This document shows, piece after piece, positions 48,228 through 56,653 of a stretch of 64,000 bases of DNA (position 1 is its first letter; each line of letters opens with the position of its first letter). Source of the DNA: an uncultured Bacteroidota bacterium (GTDB lineage Bacteria; Bacteroidota; Bacteroidia; Bacteroidales; P3); assembly GCA_902774395.1 (NCBI GenBank), contig CACYIK010000002.1, positions 62,001-126,000 of the forward strand. Reading direction: 5' to 3'. A program made the translations under genes and the position numbers. The notes under the pieces are model-generated. The model did not search any database and had not been told where the DNA came from. It saw only the letters and a program-made list of their open reading frames with translations.

Positions 48228-48385
48228 GGGGATAATGGGGGTGTTGGAACTAATGGAACTAATGGAATTAATGGAGTTTATGGAATTAATGGAAATAATG
48301 GGGTTTATAATTTTTCAAATCTCAATTTTCAATTCTCAATTTTCAATTCTCAATTTTCAATTTTCAATTCTCAATTTTCAATTTC
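48228..48385. repeat. 9-bp ATGGAATTA array followed by 7-bp TCAATTT array
   Basis: Seven or so units of ATGGAACTA/ATGGAATTA (about 48240-48302) run into at least nine TTTTCAATTC-type units (48310-48385). The arrays fill the whole gap and supply the last codons of the GH2-like gene. Confidence 0.85.
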
Positions 48386-51300
48386 CAATCTTTTCGCCCA
48401 CTTCGATTTCGTCCATGAGGAGCCAGGGGTTGAGGCCTTTGGCGCGGTGCCAGGCGGGGACGGCTTCGATGGCGCGGGCGTCAATTTTAAGGCTGACGAT
48501 GCCGGGCTTACCCACGGGTACGCGGAGCTCGACGACACGGGCGGCTTTCTCCTCCTCGACGGTGGGGTCGAAGGGTATGGTAGCCTGCAGTGTGTCGCTG
48601 TAGTGCTCGCCGTCGGACGAGAGCAGCAGCGTCACCTGACGCGGCGCAAAGGCCCAGTTTGCCGGGGCATGGGCGTAGCGGAGGGTGACATAGTCGACAT
48701 CGATGGGCTTAGAAAGCGCCACCGTGGTGACGACGCCGTCGCCCGAGAAGCCCAGCCAGCCCTCCTGGAGGTCTTCGACATAGCCCTTTTCGCCGTCGAA
48801 GAGCAGTGTGTCGGCGCCCACATTGAAGGGAGTATTGGGCTTGCGCGAGAAGGTAGTGGAGACAATATAGTCGTAGTTGAACTTGCGTGTGGCGGTGAAT
48901 GACGGCGGCTTGCCGGGCGTGAAGACGCGGGCTTTGACCACGGTGGTGGTGGTGAGGGTCAGCGGCTCTGTGTAAATCGGCGACGCCTCGGTGGGCTCGC
49001 TGCCGTCGAGGGTATAGCGGATGATCGCGTGATTGTCTGATTGCTTGATCGTTTGAGTGTTTTTCTTGCCTTTCTTGGGTGCAGGCTTGACAGAGGCCTG
49101 AGACTGCACGTCGGGCGAGGTGAGCGTCACCGTCAGGGGCTGCGAGAAGCGGTGGGCGGAGGCCTCGATGAGCGGCGGGTCGACGATGCCGGTCTTGACG
49201 ACAGGCATGGCGGTGCCATAGAAGTCTTCGGGACGCTGGCGCAGGGTGTCGGAGACATAGAGAGAGTCGACGAAGAGGTTGGTCACCACCTCGGGGATAT
49301 AGCCGCGGAGGTGGAGGCGGAAGGCGGTGCTGCCGGCGGAGGGTGCGAGGGTCAGGCGGTTGCTGTCGAGAGCCATGGTGAAGGGCTCACCAATAAGCGA
49401 GACATAGAGGCCGTCGAGGCCCAGTTGGTCAGCGCACCAGCGCACCTGCTGGCGCGAGGTACCGCTGAGGGATTCGCGCGGTACGCCATAGGTGCCGGGG
49501 ATGCCGGTGCCGCGCTGTGAGAAAAGCACCTCGCGGTCGTGGCCGAACCACCACAAGGTGTCGCCATGCCATTGCGGCAGGTTGACGCGCAGCTGTGGCT
49601 CGAGGGTGCCTCGGAAGGCATCGGTGGGCGAGAGGGAGTAGTCGGCCACGACGTCGCCGGAGCCGAAGAAGGTATAGGTGACGCGGACGTCGCACATCGG
49701 ACGGCCCGCGGCGGCATACTGCAGCATGGCGTCGACACAGACAGTGTTGCTGTCGGGGACGCTGCGCATGACGGCCACCACCGAAGACGTCCAGTCTTTG
49801 TGGCCGGCGAAAAACAGCGTGGGGGAATAGTCGAACAGGACCAATCCGCTATAGGTGTACCCCTTGATCTGTGCCGTGGTGGTCTTGAACCACGTCATAG
49901 GCAGATAGAGGTCGGGATTGACGATTTCGAGGCCACGGGTGTGGTCGACGTCGCACGAGTCGACCGTAAGGCGCAGGTCGTTGACCAGCGGCTGGCGCGG
50001 ACGGCTCTTGTACTCGAGGGGGAAGACGCGGGTGCCCAGATGGCGCTCCTCGAGCTTGGCCTTGCGGCGCTCGAGGTCGAGGCGGATGAACATCTCCTCG
50101 CCGGGTTGGAGGCTGACGGGGGGCACCTGCAGCTTAACGCTCTCGGCACCGCCGCCACGGATGGCCAGCTGGAGGTCGCCGGCGGTGATGTTCGAGCGCT
50201 GGTTAGTATATATGGTATATTCTAATATATATTTACTGAAGTCGGAGAAGTCGTTGCGGTTGGTCACCAAGAACTCGACGTCGTCGGGTGTCTGCTTGAT
50301 GAACTGGACGTCGAAGGGACTGTAGAGGTTCTTGAGATCGGGCAGGTAACGCTCCTCAGGCCATTCGACGAAGGCGCCCTGCATCGGGCGGAGGCCCTCT
50401 ACCCTACCCCACAGTTTGTCGTAATCCTGCAGGGGTGCCGCAAGGGCCACCATCGGACGGCCTGCGGCCTTGACGACGGCATGCTGCAGCGTCTGCCCGT
50501 CGGGGTTGAGGAAAGCCACGATATCGGTATTATCGGAGAAGTCGGCACCGGCGAAGAGCACCGGACGGCTCTTCTCCAATTCTTTCAGTCGCTTGAAGGC
50601 GGCGCCCATGCAGACGCCGTTGTCGGGAGTGTCGCCCAGCGACCAGGCGATGATAGAGACGTGGTTCTTGCACGTCCCATAGAGGTTCTCCACACGGCGC
50701 TCGAAGAGCGGCACAAACTCCTTGTCGGTAGCCACGGCTTGGCGCTGAGAGGAGGCCGGCAAGAGGTTGGCGTCGCAGACGACATAGAGGCCCAGCTCGT
50801 CGCAGAGCTCATAGAAGACCGGCGCCATGGGTGAGAGTGCGGTACGCACCGCATTGATATTGTTGTGTTTCAGCTGGAGCAGACGGGCACGCAGGAGGTC
50901 GCGTCCCTCGTCGCTGTCGACAGCCTCATAGGGGTAGATGACGCCTCGTAGCGTCAAGGGCTTGCCGTTGAGCGTCAGCAGGCCGTCGGAGACCTCCAGA
51001 CGGCGGAAGCCAAAGCGCTCTCCCAGCACTTCTTCTTCCTCCATCTTCTCGTTGCGCAGGCGCAGCACGGCGGTATAGAGCACCGGCGTCTCGGCGGTCC
51101 AGGGTTCCACGCCGTTCCATGAGCGGCTCATGTCGACCGTCACATCGCTCTCCTTGTCGAAGACCACCCAGCGACCCATGCGGTCGAGAGACTGACCGTG
51201 GGGGTCGAGAATCTCGACCTCGAGATAGTAGCGGCCTTTCTTTGAGGCGTTGAACACCGATGCATCGATGGACAACGAGCCCGTCAGCGATGCGGCCTCA

Positions 51301-51824
51301 TAGTCGGCCGTCAGCTGCAGGTCGGCGACATACGGGTTGCCTCGGAAGAGCAGGTAGGGGGTGCCGTTGAGGCCCGTAGCCAGGCGCTCGCTCTCGAGCA
51401 AGGCGCCACGCGACTGTTTCAGGGTCTCGACGGTGAGGCTGTTGCGCTTGCCATATTTCAGGTACTTGTCCAGCTCGAACTCGTTCCAGTGGCGCGAGTC
51501 GTCGCCATAGCCCGCCGTCTTGCCGTTGACCAGCACACGGCAGGCGCGGCCGCCACGGACGTTGAGCAACACATGGAACGCCTTCCACTCCTTGTCGGCA
51601 TCCAGCTGACAGGTGTAGAGCGTCGAGCTGTCGGTCTGCTTCTCCTGCCACTCCTCCAACTCGAGATAGTAGGGGGAGTCACGATAGGCGAGCTTAGTGA
51701 TGGCGCGCTCGTCGTCGTAGGGCACCAGCAGCGAGTGCGGCGCACGGCGGGTGCCGTCGTCCTGCGCAAAAGCGCAGACGACAGACAGGCACATGGCAGC
51801 CACTAACAGCAGACCTCTTCGCAT
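48378..51824 (-). CDS. GH2-like protein lacking catalytic Glu residues (predicted pseudoenzyme)
   Basis: 1148 residues with a signal peptide ending CAFAQ. Domain order matches a LacZ-type GH2: jelly-roll (55-180), Ig-like (185-285), then a barrel beginning FGFRRLEVSDGLLTLNGKPLTLRG (272-295). Where LacZ has WSLGNE the protein has WSLGDT (Thr399), and where LacZ has the nucleophile CEYAH it has LAAPL (Ala462). The metal and substrate His of RxSHYP and DEANIETHG are also missing. A chitobiase-type C-terminal Ig domain (IRYTLDGSEPTEASPIY) and an F5/8C-like domain follow. It is probably a carbohydrate-binding pseudo-hydrolase. Confidence 0.82.
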   Translation of the reverse strand: MRRGLLLVAAMCLSVVCAFAQDDGTRRAPHSLLVPYDDERAITKLAYRDSPYYLELEEWQEKQTDSSTLYTCQLDADKEWKAFHVLLNVRGGRACRVLVNGKTAGYGDDSRHWNEFELDKYLKYGKRNSLTVETLKQSRGALLESERLATGLNGTPYLLFRGNPYVADLQLTADYEAASLTGSLSIDASVFNASKKGRYYLEVEILDPHGQSLDRMGRWVVFDKESDVTVDMSRSWNGVEPWTAETPVLYTAVLRLRNEKMEEEEVLGERFGFRRLEVSDGLLTLNGKPLTLRGVIYPYEAVDSDEGRDLLRARLLQLKHNNINAVRTALSPMAPVFYELCDELGLYVVCDANLLPASSQRQAVATDKEFVPLFERRVENLYGTCKNHVSIIAWSLGDTPDNGVCMGAAFKRLKELEKSRPVLFAGADFSDNTDIVAFLNPDGQTLQHAVVKAAGRPMVALAAPLQDYDKLWGRVEGLRPMQGAFVEWPEERYLPDLKNLYSPFDVQFIKQTPDDVEFLVTNRNDFSDFSKYILEYTIYTNQRSNITAGDLQLAIRGGGAESVKLQVPPVSLQPGEEMFIRLDLERRKAKLEERHLGTRVFPLEYKSRPRQPLVNDLRLTVDSCDVDHTRGLEIVNPDLYLPMTWFKTTTAQIKGYTYSGLVLFDYSPTLFFAGHKDWTSSVVAVMRSVPDSNTVCVDAMLQYAAAGRPMCDVRVTYTFFGSGDVVADYSLSPTDAFRGTLEPQLRVNLPQWHGDTLWWFGHDREVLFSQRGTGIPGTYGVPRESLSGTSRQQVRWCADQLGLDGLYVSLIGEPFTMALDSNRLTLAPSAGSTAFRLHLRGYIPEVVTNLFVDSLYVSDTLRQRPEDFYGTAMPVVKTGIVDPPLIEASAHRFSQPLTVTLTSPDVQSQASVKPAPKKGKKNTQTIKQSDNHAIIRYTLDGSEPTEASPIYTEPLTLTTTTVVKARVFTPGKPPSFTATRKFNYDYIVSTTFSRKPNTPFNVGADTLLFDGEKGYVEDLQEGWLGFSGDGVVTTVALSKPIDVDYVTLRYAHAPANWAFAPRQVTLLLSSDGEHYSDTLQATIPFDPTVEEEKAARVVELRVPVGKPGIVSLKIDARAIEAVPAWHRAKGLNPWLLMDEIEVGEKIGN
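49025..49062. repeat. GATTGTTT-family repeat inside the GH2-like gene
   Basis: About four 8-bp units (GATTGTCT, GATTGCTT, GATCGTTT) encode KNTQTIKQSDNH within the chitobiase-type domain. Confidence 0.75.
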
Positions 51825-51838
51825 CTTTCTGCGTCTTT

Positions 51839-52438
51839 TTATTTGTTGCCGAGATAGAAGGTGATACCACCCGTCAGCAGGTAGAGGCTGACGGCATCGT
51901 CGAGCATCGGCACATTGAGGGCATCGCTGCGCTGCACATGGTTATCCATGAGCACCTTGAGACCGACATGGGCGGCGAAGGCCACCGTGCGGCTGACGGC
52001 ATAGCGGGCACCGAAATCGAAACCTACATAGAAGCCACCCTCGGTGATCTTGGTCGAAGGGGGCTCGCTCGACGTGCCGACGGGCAGCGTGTAGCCCACT
52101 TGCAAGACGCCATAGGGCGTCAGGCGGCTGCGCATGAAGTGGCTGCGCAACTCGGCATAAATGGGAATCTGTGTGAAGGCACCTGTCGGATCGGCCAGGT
52201 AGCTGAAGCCCATACCCACGGCGGCCTCCTTACGGAACTGGTAGCCGACGGAGAACGACGGCATCAAAGCCGACACGGTGTCGTTGAGACCACTCTCGTT
52301 CGAGGAGTTCAGGTTGGTGGCATAGCTGACATCGCCCGTGAGGTAGAAGCCTCGCCACAAGAATTCGACATGGCGCTGCGCCACTGCTGTGCCCGAGAGG
52401 CACAGCAGTGCAACAGCGGTAATGAATAGTTTTTTCAT
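51839..52438 (-). CDS. Small outer-membrane beta-barrel protein
   Basis: 199 residues from the ATG at 52438; the frame extends three codons to a TTG. A signal peptide ends at GTAVAQRHV. The mature part is built of 8-10 amphipathic strands (FYLTGDVSYATNL; FSVGYQFRKEAAVGMGFSYL; GGFYVGFDFGARYAVS; LYLLTGGITFYLGNK) with an aromatic near the C-terminus, so an 8-stranded barrel is likely. The family was not pinned down. It lies between atoA and the GH2-like gene with gaps of 9 and 14 bp, so it may be co-transcribed with both. Confidence 0.75.
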   Translation of the reverse strand: MKKLFITAVALLCLSGTAVAQRHVEFLWRGFYLTGDVSYATNLNSSNESGLNDTVSALMPSFSVGYQFRKEAAVGMGFSYLADPTGAFTQIPIYAELRSHFMRSRLTPYGVLQVGYTLPVGTSSEPPSTKITEGGFYVGFDFGARYAVSRTVAFAAHVGLKVLMDNHVQRSDALNVPMLDDAVSLYLLTGGITFYLGNK

Positions 52439-52447
52439 CTTATTCAA

Positions 52448-53107
52448 TTAAGCATTCATCGGTTTGAGGTTCTCGCTGATGATCAGCTGAGCCTCGGTAG
52501 CGGCCTGCACCTGCTCGACGGTGAACTCGGGATTGATCTCGGTCAGGACGATGCCCTTGGGGGTGATCTCCATGACGCCCATCTCGGTGATGATCATGTT
52601 CACCTGTCCCTTGGCGGTGAGCGGCAGGGTGCATTTCTTCAGAATCTTGGGGTTACCCTTGGCGGTGTGCTCCATGGCGAGAATGACCTTGCGGGCACCC
52701 ACCAGGAGGTCCATGGCGCCACCCATACCGGGAGTCTTCTTGCCAGGAATCATCCAGTTGGCGAGGTCGCCTTCCTCATCGACCTGCATGGCGCCGAGGA
52801 CGCTGACGTCCACATGGCCGCCACGAATGATGCCGAAAGAGGTGGCGCTGTCGAAGGTCGAAGCACCGGGCACATGGGTGATGTAGCCACCACCGGCGTT
52901 GATGAACCAGGGGTCTTCCTTACCCTCTTCGGGGGTGGGACCCATGCCAATCATACCGTTCTCACTCTGCAGGATGACGTGGACGCCTTCGGGCAGGAAG
53001 TTAGGAATCAAGGTCGGCAGACCGATACCAAGGTTGACGACATCGCCGTCGTGCAGCTCCTGGGCTGCGCGCTTGGCGATAAAGGGTTTAATCTGTTCTT
53101 TTTCCAT
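52448..53107 (-). CDS. atoA: CoA-transferase beta subunit (AtoA/ScoB type)
   Basis: 219 residues from the ATG at 53107; an open frame continues upstream through repeat sequence but is not coding. VVNLGIGLPTLIPNFLP and LQSENGMIGMGP carry the family motifs, and the Glu in SENG is the residue that forms the CoA thioester. AGGGYITHVPGASTFDS and GGAMDLLVGARKVI follow. Together with an alpha subunit it would move CoA between acetoacetate and butyrate or acetate. The alpha gene (atoD), normally adjacent, is not in this window. It lies downstream of kamE. Confidence 0.9.
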   Translation of the reverse strand: MEKEQIKPFIAKRAAQELHDGDVVNLGIGLPTLIPNFLPEGVHVILQSENGMIGMGPTPEEGKEDPWFINAGGGYITHVPGASTFDSATSFGIIRGGHVDVSVLGAMQVDEEGDLANWMIPGKKTPGMGGAMDLLVGARKVILAMEHTAKGNPKILKKCTLPLTAKGQVNMIITEMGVMEITPKGIVLTEINPEFTVEQVQAATEAQLIISENLKPMNA

Positions 53108-53160
53108 TTTTATAATTGTTTGATTGTTTGATTGCTTGATTGTGTGGCGCGGCGCCGCGC
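53108..53160. repeat. GATTGTTT repeat plus GC palindrome between kamE and atoA
   Basis: Four 8-bp units (GATTGTTT, GATTGCTT) are followed by the perfect palindrome GCGCGGCGCCGCGC at 53147-53160. Confidence 0.8.
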
Positions 53161-53168
53161 ACAAACCA

Positions 53169-53957
53169 TCACTTCCATCCGCGGGCGACCATCTCCTGGG
53201 CGATATAGGAGGCCTCGTCGTCAGCATAGGTGTTGGGGCCGAAGCCGGCATCGTAACCAAGTTCCTTGGCTAACTCGTGGCTGATACGCGGACCGCCGCA
53301 GATAAGGATGACCTTGTCGCGCAGGCCCTCGGCCTCGAGCATCTCGACGAGCTCGGTGAGGTTCTTGATATGCACATCCTTCTGCGTGACAGTCTGGCTC
53401 ACGATGAGGGCGTCGGCATGGAGCTCGATGCCCTTGGCGATAAACTCCTCGTTGGGCACCTGGCTGCCAAGGTTGTATGCATCAATCATATCGTAGCGCT
53501 CCAAGCCGTAGTGGCCGGCATAGCCCTTCATGTTCATGATGGCGTCGATACCCACGGTGTGGGCGTCGGTACCCGTCGAAGCTCCCACAATGACAATCTT
53601 GCGGCCGATGTGCTCGCGGATATACTCGTCGCACTCGTGCATGTCCATTGTGGTCGACTCCACCTTAGGCACGTGGATGCTGGTATAGTCCACGGTATGG
53701 GTCAGCGAACCGTAGCAGTTCATGAAGCAGAAGCCTTCGGTCAGCTCCTTCTGATAAACTATCAGAGGGTTCTCGAAGCCCATCTTCTTAAGCAGCTGCT
53801 TGGCGGCCTCTTCGGCCTCGGCACCTGCAGGTACCGGCAGGGTGAAGCTCAGCTGCACCTTGCCGTCGTTCATCGTGTCGCCGTATGGCTTTATCTTGGT
53901 GAGGTCTAAGGTTTTGTCGTAATCCTTAGCCTCCATTGAATACAAACCTTCGCTCAT
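53169..53957 (-). CDS. kamE: Lysine 5,6-aminomutase beta subunit
   Basis: 262 residues, the usual length. The enzyme moves the terminal amino group of lysine or beta-lysine using adenosylcobalamin and PLP. The B12-binding motif DAHTVGIDAI holds His133 and NMKGYAGH holds Lys144; both numbers equal the cobalt-ligand His and PLP Lys of the clostridial enzyme. SQTVTQKDVH and ILICGGPRIS complete the Rossmann-like B12 domain. It pairs with KamD upstream. The gap to kamD contains an inverted repeat pair. Confidence 0.95.
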   Translation of the reverse strand: MSEGLYSMEAKDYDKTLDLTKIKPYGDTMNDGKVQLSFTLPVPAGAEAEEAAKQLLKKMGFENPLIVYQKELTEGFCFMNCYGSLTHTVDYTSIHVPKVESTTMDMHECDEYIREHIGRKIVIVGASTGTDAHTVGIDAIMNMKGYAGHYGLERYDMIDAYNLGSQVPNEEFIAKGIELHADALIVSQTVTQKDVHIKNLTELVEMLEAEGLRDKVILICGGPRISHELAKELGYDAGFGPNTYADDEASYIAQEMVARGWK

Positions 53958-53959
53958 TT

Positions 53960-54058
53960 TTCTTAAGTTTAAAAGTTTAAAAGTTGCGCTTCCTTCGGTC
54001 GCTGAAAGATTAAAAGGTCCTGAATCTTTTTATCTTTTAATCTTTTCAACTTTTTATC
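53960..54058. repeat. Inverted TTTAAAAG repeat arms between kamD and kamE
   Basis: AGTTTAAAAGTTTAAAAGTT on the left faces CTTTTAATCTTTTCAACTTT units on the right around a loop containing CTTCCTTCGGTCGCTGAAAG. Confidence 0.7.
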
Positions 54059-54059
54059 C

Positions 54060-55616
54060 TCACTTTTTACCTTTCATTAATTCCACAAACGGGTTAAAGT
54101 AGTGCTCGCCCTTGAGGGTGACGCCGTCGAGGCCTTTACCTCCGGTCTTCGGGCGTTTCACGTTGGCAAAGATACCCTTCTCCAACGCGGTGAAGAGGCC
54201 TTCGCTCTCCATGGTCTCGAGGAGCTTGGTGGCATTGTGCAGCACCTCCTGGGCACGGCTCTTGATGATGCCGCCCTCTTTGAACTCCACTTCCTCGCCG
54301 ATATCCTTCATGTTGTTGAAGATATACTTGGCGTTCTCAATGGAGAGGTAGCGGTCGCTCATGAAGGGAGTGTGGATAGCCTCGGTGGGCATACCCAGCA
54401 GCTGCAGACCCTGGTGAGTCCACTGGCCGATGACATTGAAGAGGGCATCCTGGATGTGGCCACGGAAGATATTGCCGGTCATGAACTTGGTCGGCGGCAT
54501 GTATTTCAGCGGGGCTTTGGGGAAGATCTCACGGATCATCTGTGCCTGTGCCAACTCGTACAGGAAACCATTCTCGAGCATGGGATCCATCTCGAAGGCG
54601 TGGCCGAGTCCCATCTGCTCCTCGGGCAGACCGGCCATGAGGGCCAGCTGCTCGTTGATGAGGTCGGAAGCCAACACGGTATGAGCCTCCTCATAGGCGT
54701 CGGCGGTGGTGAGGTAGTTATCCTCACCGGTATTGATAATAACGCCGGCGAAGCCGTTGATGATACGGCTCATATACTGGTCAATCAGCGTGCGCTGCAT
54801 GTTGATGTCGCGGAAGAGGATGCCATAGAGAGCATCGTTGAGCATCACGTCGAGTCCTTCCAGCGCACCCATGGCAGCGATTTCCGGCATGCAGAGACCC
54901 GAGCAGTAGTTGCAGAGGCGGATGTAGCGGCCTACTTCCTCGCCAACCTCATCCAATGCTTTGCGCATGATGCGGAAATTCTCCTGGGTGGCGAAGGTGC
55001 CGCCGAAGCCCTCGGTGGTGGCGCCGTAAGGCACATAGTCGAGGAGCGACTGACCTGTGGTACGGATCACGGCGATGATGTCGGCACCCTGACGGGCACC
55101 GGCCTGAGCCTGCACCACATCCTCATAGATATTACCTGTAGCCACGATGATGTAGAGGTAGGGTTTACTACCCTCGCCTATCGTCTCGATATATTTCTCA
55201 CGACGCAGACGGTTGCCACGCACTTTCTCTATTGTGGCGTTGATGACGGGCTCAAGGACCTTGTCGATGTCGGCTTTTGCATGGACGGGAAGTTTGGTGA
55301 TATCGAGGGTGCCAGCGGCAATGGCCTCGGCAATCTCCTGCGGGTTCTTTCCGGTTTCCACCATGGCGTTGCCCACATAAAACATCACGCCCTCGCCAAG
55401 GACACCATTGCTCTTCAGGTGCTCCACAACGACGTTGGGCATAGGCACATCATTGTCGTCGATACCGTCGATGCCAAGAAAGCGGCACAACGTGCGCTCC
55501 ACAGCCACGGTGGTGTAATCTTCCACGAAATCCTGCACCTGTCCGGCAATCTTGCGGGCTACCGAACGAGCATGCTCAACCTCGTTAAAATCAAGTCCTA
55601 CTTTACTTTTCTGCAT
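54060..55616 (-). CDS. kamD: Lysine 5,6-aminomutase alpha subunit
   Basis: 518 residues, matching the known alpha subunit (about 516). It forms the barrel that holds PLP and the substrate, with B12 brought by KamE. Recognisable stretches include LGIDGIDDNDVPMPNVVVEHL, GEGSKPYLYIIVATGNIYEDVVQAQAGARQGADIIAVIRTTGQSLLDYVPYG and PLKYMPPTKFMTGN. First gene of kamD-kamE-atoA, with a TAnnTTTG box 48 bp upstream. The operon is the amine-migration step of lysine fermentation to butyrate and acetate. Confidence 0.95.
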   Translation of the reverse strand: MQKSKVGLDFNEVEHARSVARKIAGQVQDFVEDYTTVAVERTLCRFLGIDGIDDNDVPMPNVVVEHLKSNGVLGEGVMFYVGNAMVETGKNPQEIAEAIAAGTLDITKLPVHAKADIDKVLEPVINATIEKVRGNRLRREKYIETIGEGSKPYLYIIVATGNIYEDVVQAQAGARQGADIIAVIRTTGQSLLDYVPYGATTEGFGGTFATQENFRIMRKALDEVGEEVGRYIRLCNYCSGLCMPEIAAMGALEGLDVMLNDALYGILFRDINMQRTLIDQYMSRIINGFAGVIINTGEDNYLTTADAYEEAHTVLASDLINEQLALMAGLPEEQMGLGHAFEMDPMLENGFLYELAQAQMIREIFPKAPLKYMPPTKFMTGNIFRGHIQDALFNVIGQWTHQGLQLLGMPTEAIHTPFMSDRYLSIENAKYIFNNMKDIGEEVEFKEGGIIKSRAQEVLHNATKLLETMESEGLFTALEKGIFANVKRPKTGGKGLDGVTLKGEHYFNPFVELMKGKK

Positions 55617-55663
55617 TGTTGTTGTATTGTTTGTTTATTGTTTTTACACTATGATTCGAACTG

Positions 55664-55671
55664 CAAAGATA
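55664..55671 (-). promoter_or_regulatory. -7 box for kamD-kamE-atoA
   Basis: The minus strand reads TATCTTTG (TAnnTTTG), 48 bp upstream of the kamD ATG. Confidence 0.6.
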
Positions 55672-55721
55672 CAACTTTTTTTATAAATATAAATAAAATA
55701 AAGAAAAATAGCCCTTCTTGA

Positions 55722-55752
55722 AACAAAAAAGACGGCTCTTGAGAGCCGTCTT
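55722..55752 (-). terminator. Intrinsic terminator upstream of kamD
   Basis: GACGGCTC-TTGA-GAGCCGTC (8-9-bp stem), followed on the minus strand by TTTTTTG. It insulates kamD from a transcript arriving from the GH25 side or ends a small RNA. Confidence 0.85.
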
Positions 55753-55868
55753 CCTGCCCAAAACATTATCATGGTTTTGACATTTGGGCTTTTGGTTTCA
55801 TTCACGCTATATAGACACAGAAATGCCCATTTCGTTTCACTCTTTAACTTTATTTAACATTAAAGCCC
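55753..55868 (-). ncRNA. Possible small RNA between two terminators
   Basis: About 115 bp between two minus-strand terminators. It holds a GCCCAAA..TTTGGGC stem and no reading frame longer than about ten codons. No clear promoter, so this is tentative. Confidence 0.25.
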
Positions 55869-55902
55869 TAAAAAAAAGAAGCTCCGCATCGCTGCGGAGC
55901 TC
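55869..55902 (-). terminator. Terminator after the GH25 gene
   Basis: GCTCCGCA-TCGC-TGCGGAGC stem, followed on the minus strand by TTCTTTTTTTT. It lies just past the stop at 55907. Confidence 0.9.
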
Positions 55903-55906
55903 CATA

Positions 55907-56653
55907 TTATTTCATCGCGGTAGCAGTTGTGTCAGTCTCTGCGGTGTCGTCTTCCTTGTCGTCCTCCTTGGTGTCGGACTTGTCATCGGACTTCGACTTC
56001 TTCTTGGGCAGTTTGATATCGCTCAGACCGCTGCCGCGGTTGAACTTGCTGATGTCCACAGGTCCCGATATGCCACTGACATGCCCCTTCTCGGTGAACT
56101 GCCACAAAGTATAGCGCACCGTGGGGGTGCCACGATAGTTGGCAATAAAAATCTTGTATTGACGGTATTTCTTGCCGCTAAAATGTTCCTTGAAGAGTTT
56201 CTCACTGGTGTAGATCATCGGCTTGGCGCCATACTCTTTCTCCATGAGTTCGAGTATCTTATCGACACGCTCCATATTGAGCCTATTGACATGATAGCCT
56301 TCGATGTCGAGTACCGGCACCAGGTCCTGGTCACTTTTTTTGACCTGCTTCTTGAAATTGCCCATCTGCTGATAGGCTGTGGTCTTCGAACTATAGACAT
56401 GGTAGCTACCCACCAACAACCCTGCCTTACGGGCCTTCTTGATGTTGGTCTGGTAATTGGGATCACGGTTCGAGGTTCCTTCCGTAGCCTTGATATAGAC
56501 AAACTTGATGGTCTTGTCCTTGGCGACCTTGGTCCAGTTGATGGTGCCTTGGAACTTAGAGACATCGATACCTCTTGTGTGCTCTTGTGCATACAAGTGG
56601 AGAGCAGAGAGTACAAGAAGTGCAAGGAGTGCAAGATTACATTTGTATTTCAT
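55907..56653 (-). CDS. GH25 lysozyme-like exported muramidase
   Basis: 248 residues from the ATG at 56653 (MKYKCNLALLALLVLSALHLYAQ, a signal peptide); ATGs at 56659 and 56665 are alternatives. The GH25 core shows RGIDVSKFQGTINW with catalytic Asp, FVYIKATEGTSNRD, GSYHVYSSK, LVPVLDIEGYHV with Asp/Glu, and YTLWQFTEKG. It would cut peptidoglycan between MurNAc and GlcNAc. The C-terminal 40 residues are a charged Lys/Asp/Thr tail. The start overlaps the end of rng by 17 bp. Confidence 0.9.
   Translation of the reverse strand: MKYKCNLALLALLVLSALHLYAQEHTRGIDVSKFQGTINWTKVAKDKTIKFVYIKATEGTSNRDPNYQTNIKKARKAGLLVGSYHVYSSKTTAYQQMGNFKKQVKKSDQDLVPVLDIEGYHVNRLNMERVDKILELMEKEYGAKPMIYTSEKLFKEHFSGKKYRQYKIFIANYRGTPTVRYTLWQFTEKGHVSGISGPVDISKFNRGSGLSDIKLPKKKSKSDDKSDTKEDDKEDDTAETDTTATAMK

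Noticed and set aside
48151..48603. 150-codon plus-strand frame rich in MELMELMEFMELM
   Set aside because: It is a translation of the 9-bp and 7-bp repeats plus antisense of the GH2-like gene.
53108..53168. Degraded atoD between kamE and atoA
   Set aside because: The gap is only 61 bp and consists of an 8-bp repeat and a palindrome. No remnant of an alpha subunit is present.
52448..53260. Longer form of the CoA-transferase beta subunit starting at 53260
   Set aside because: The extra 51 codons run through repeats, a GC palindrome and the end of kamE. The ATG at 53107 gives the family's normal N-terminus.
54102..55721. 539-codon antisense frame over kamD
   Set aside because: Low-complexity His/Leu/Val-rich shadow. 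kamD is a confident full-length match on the other strand.
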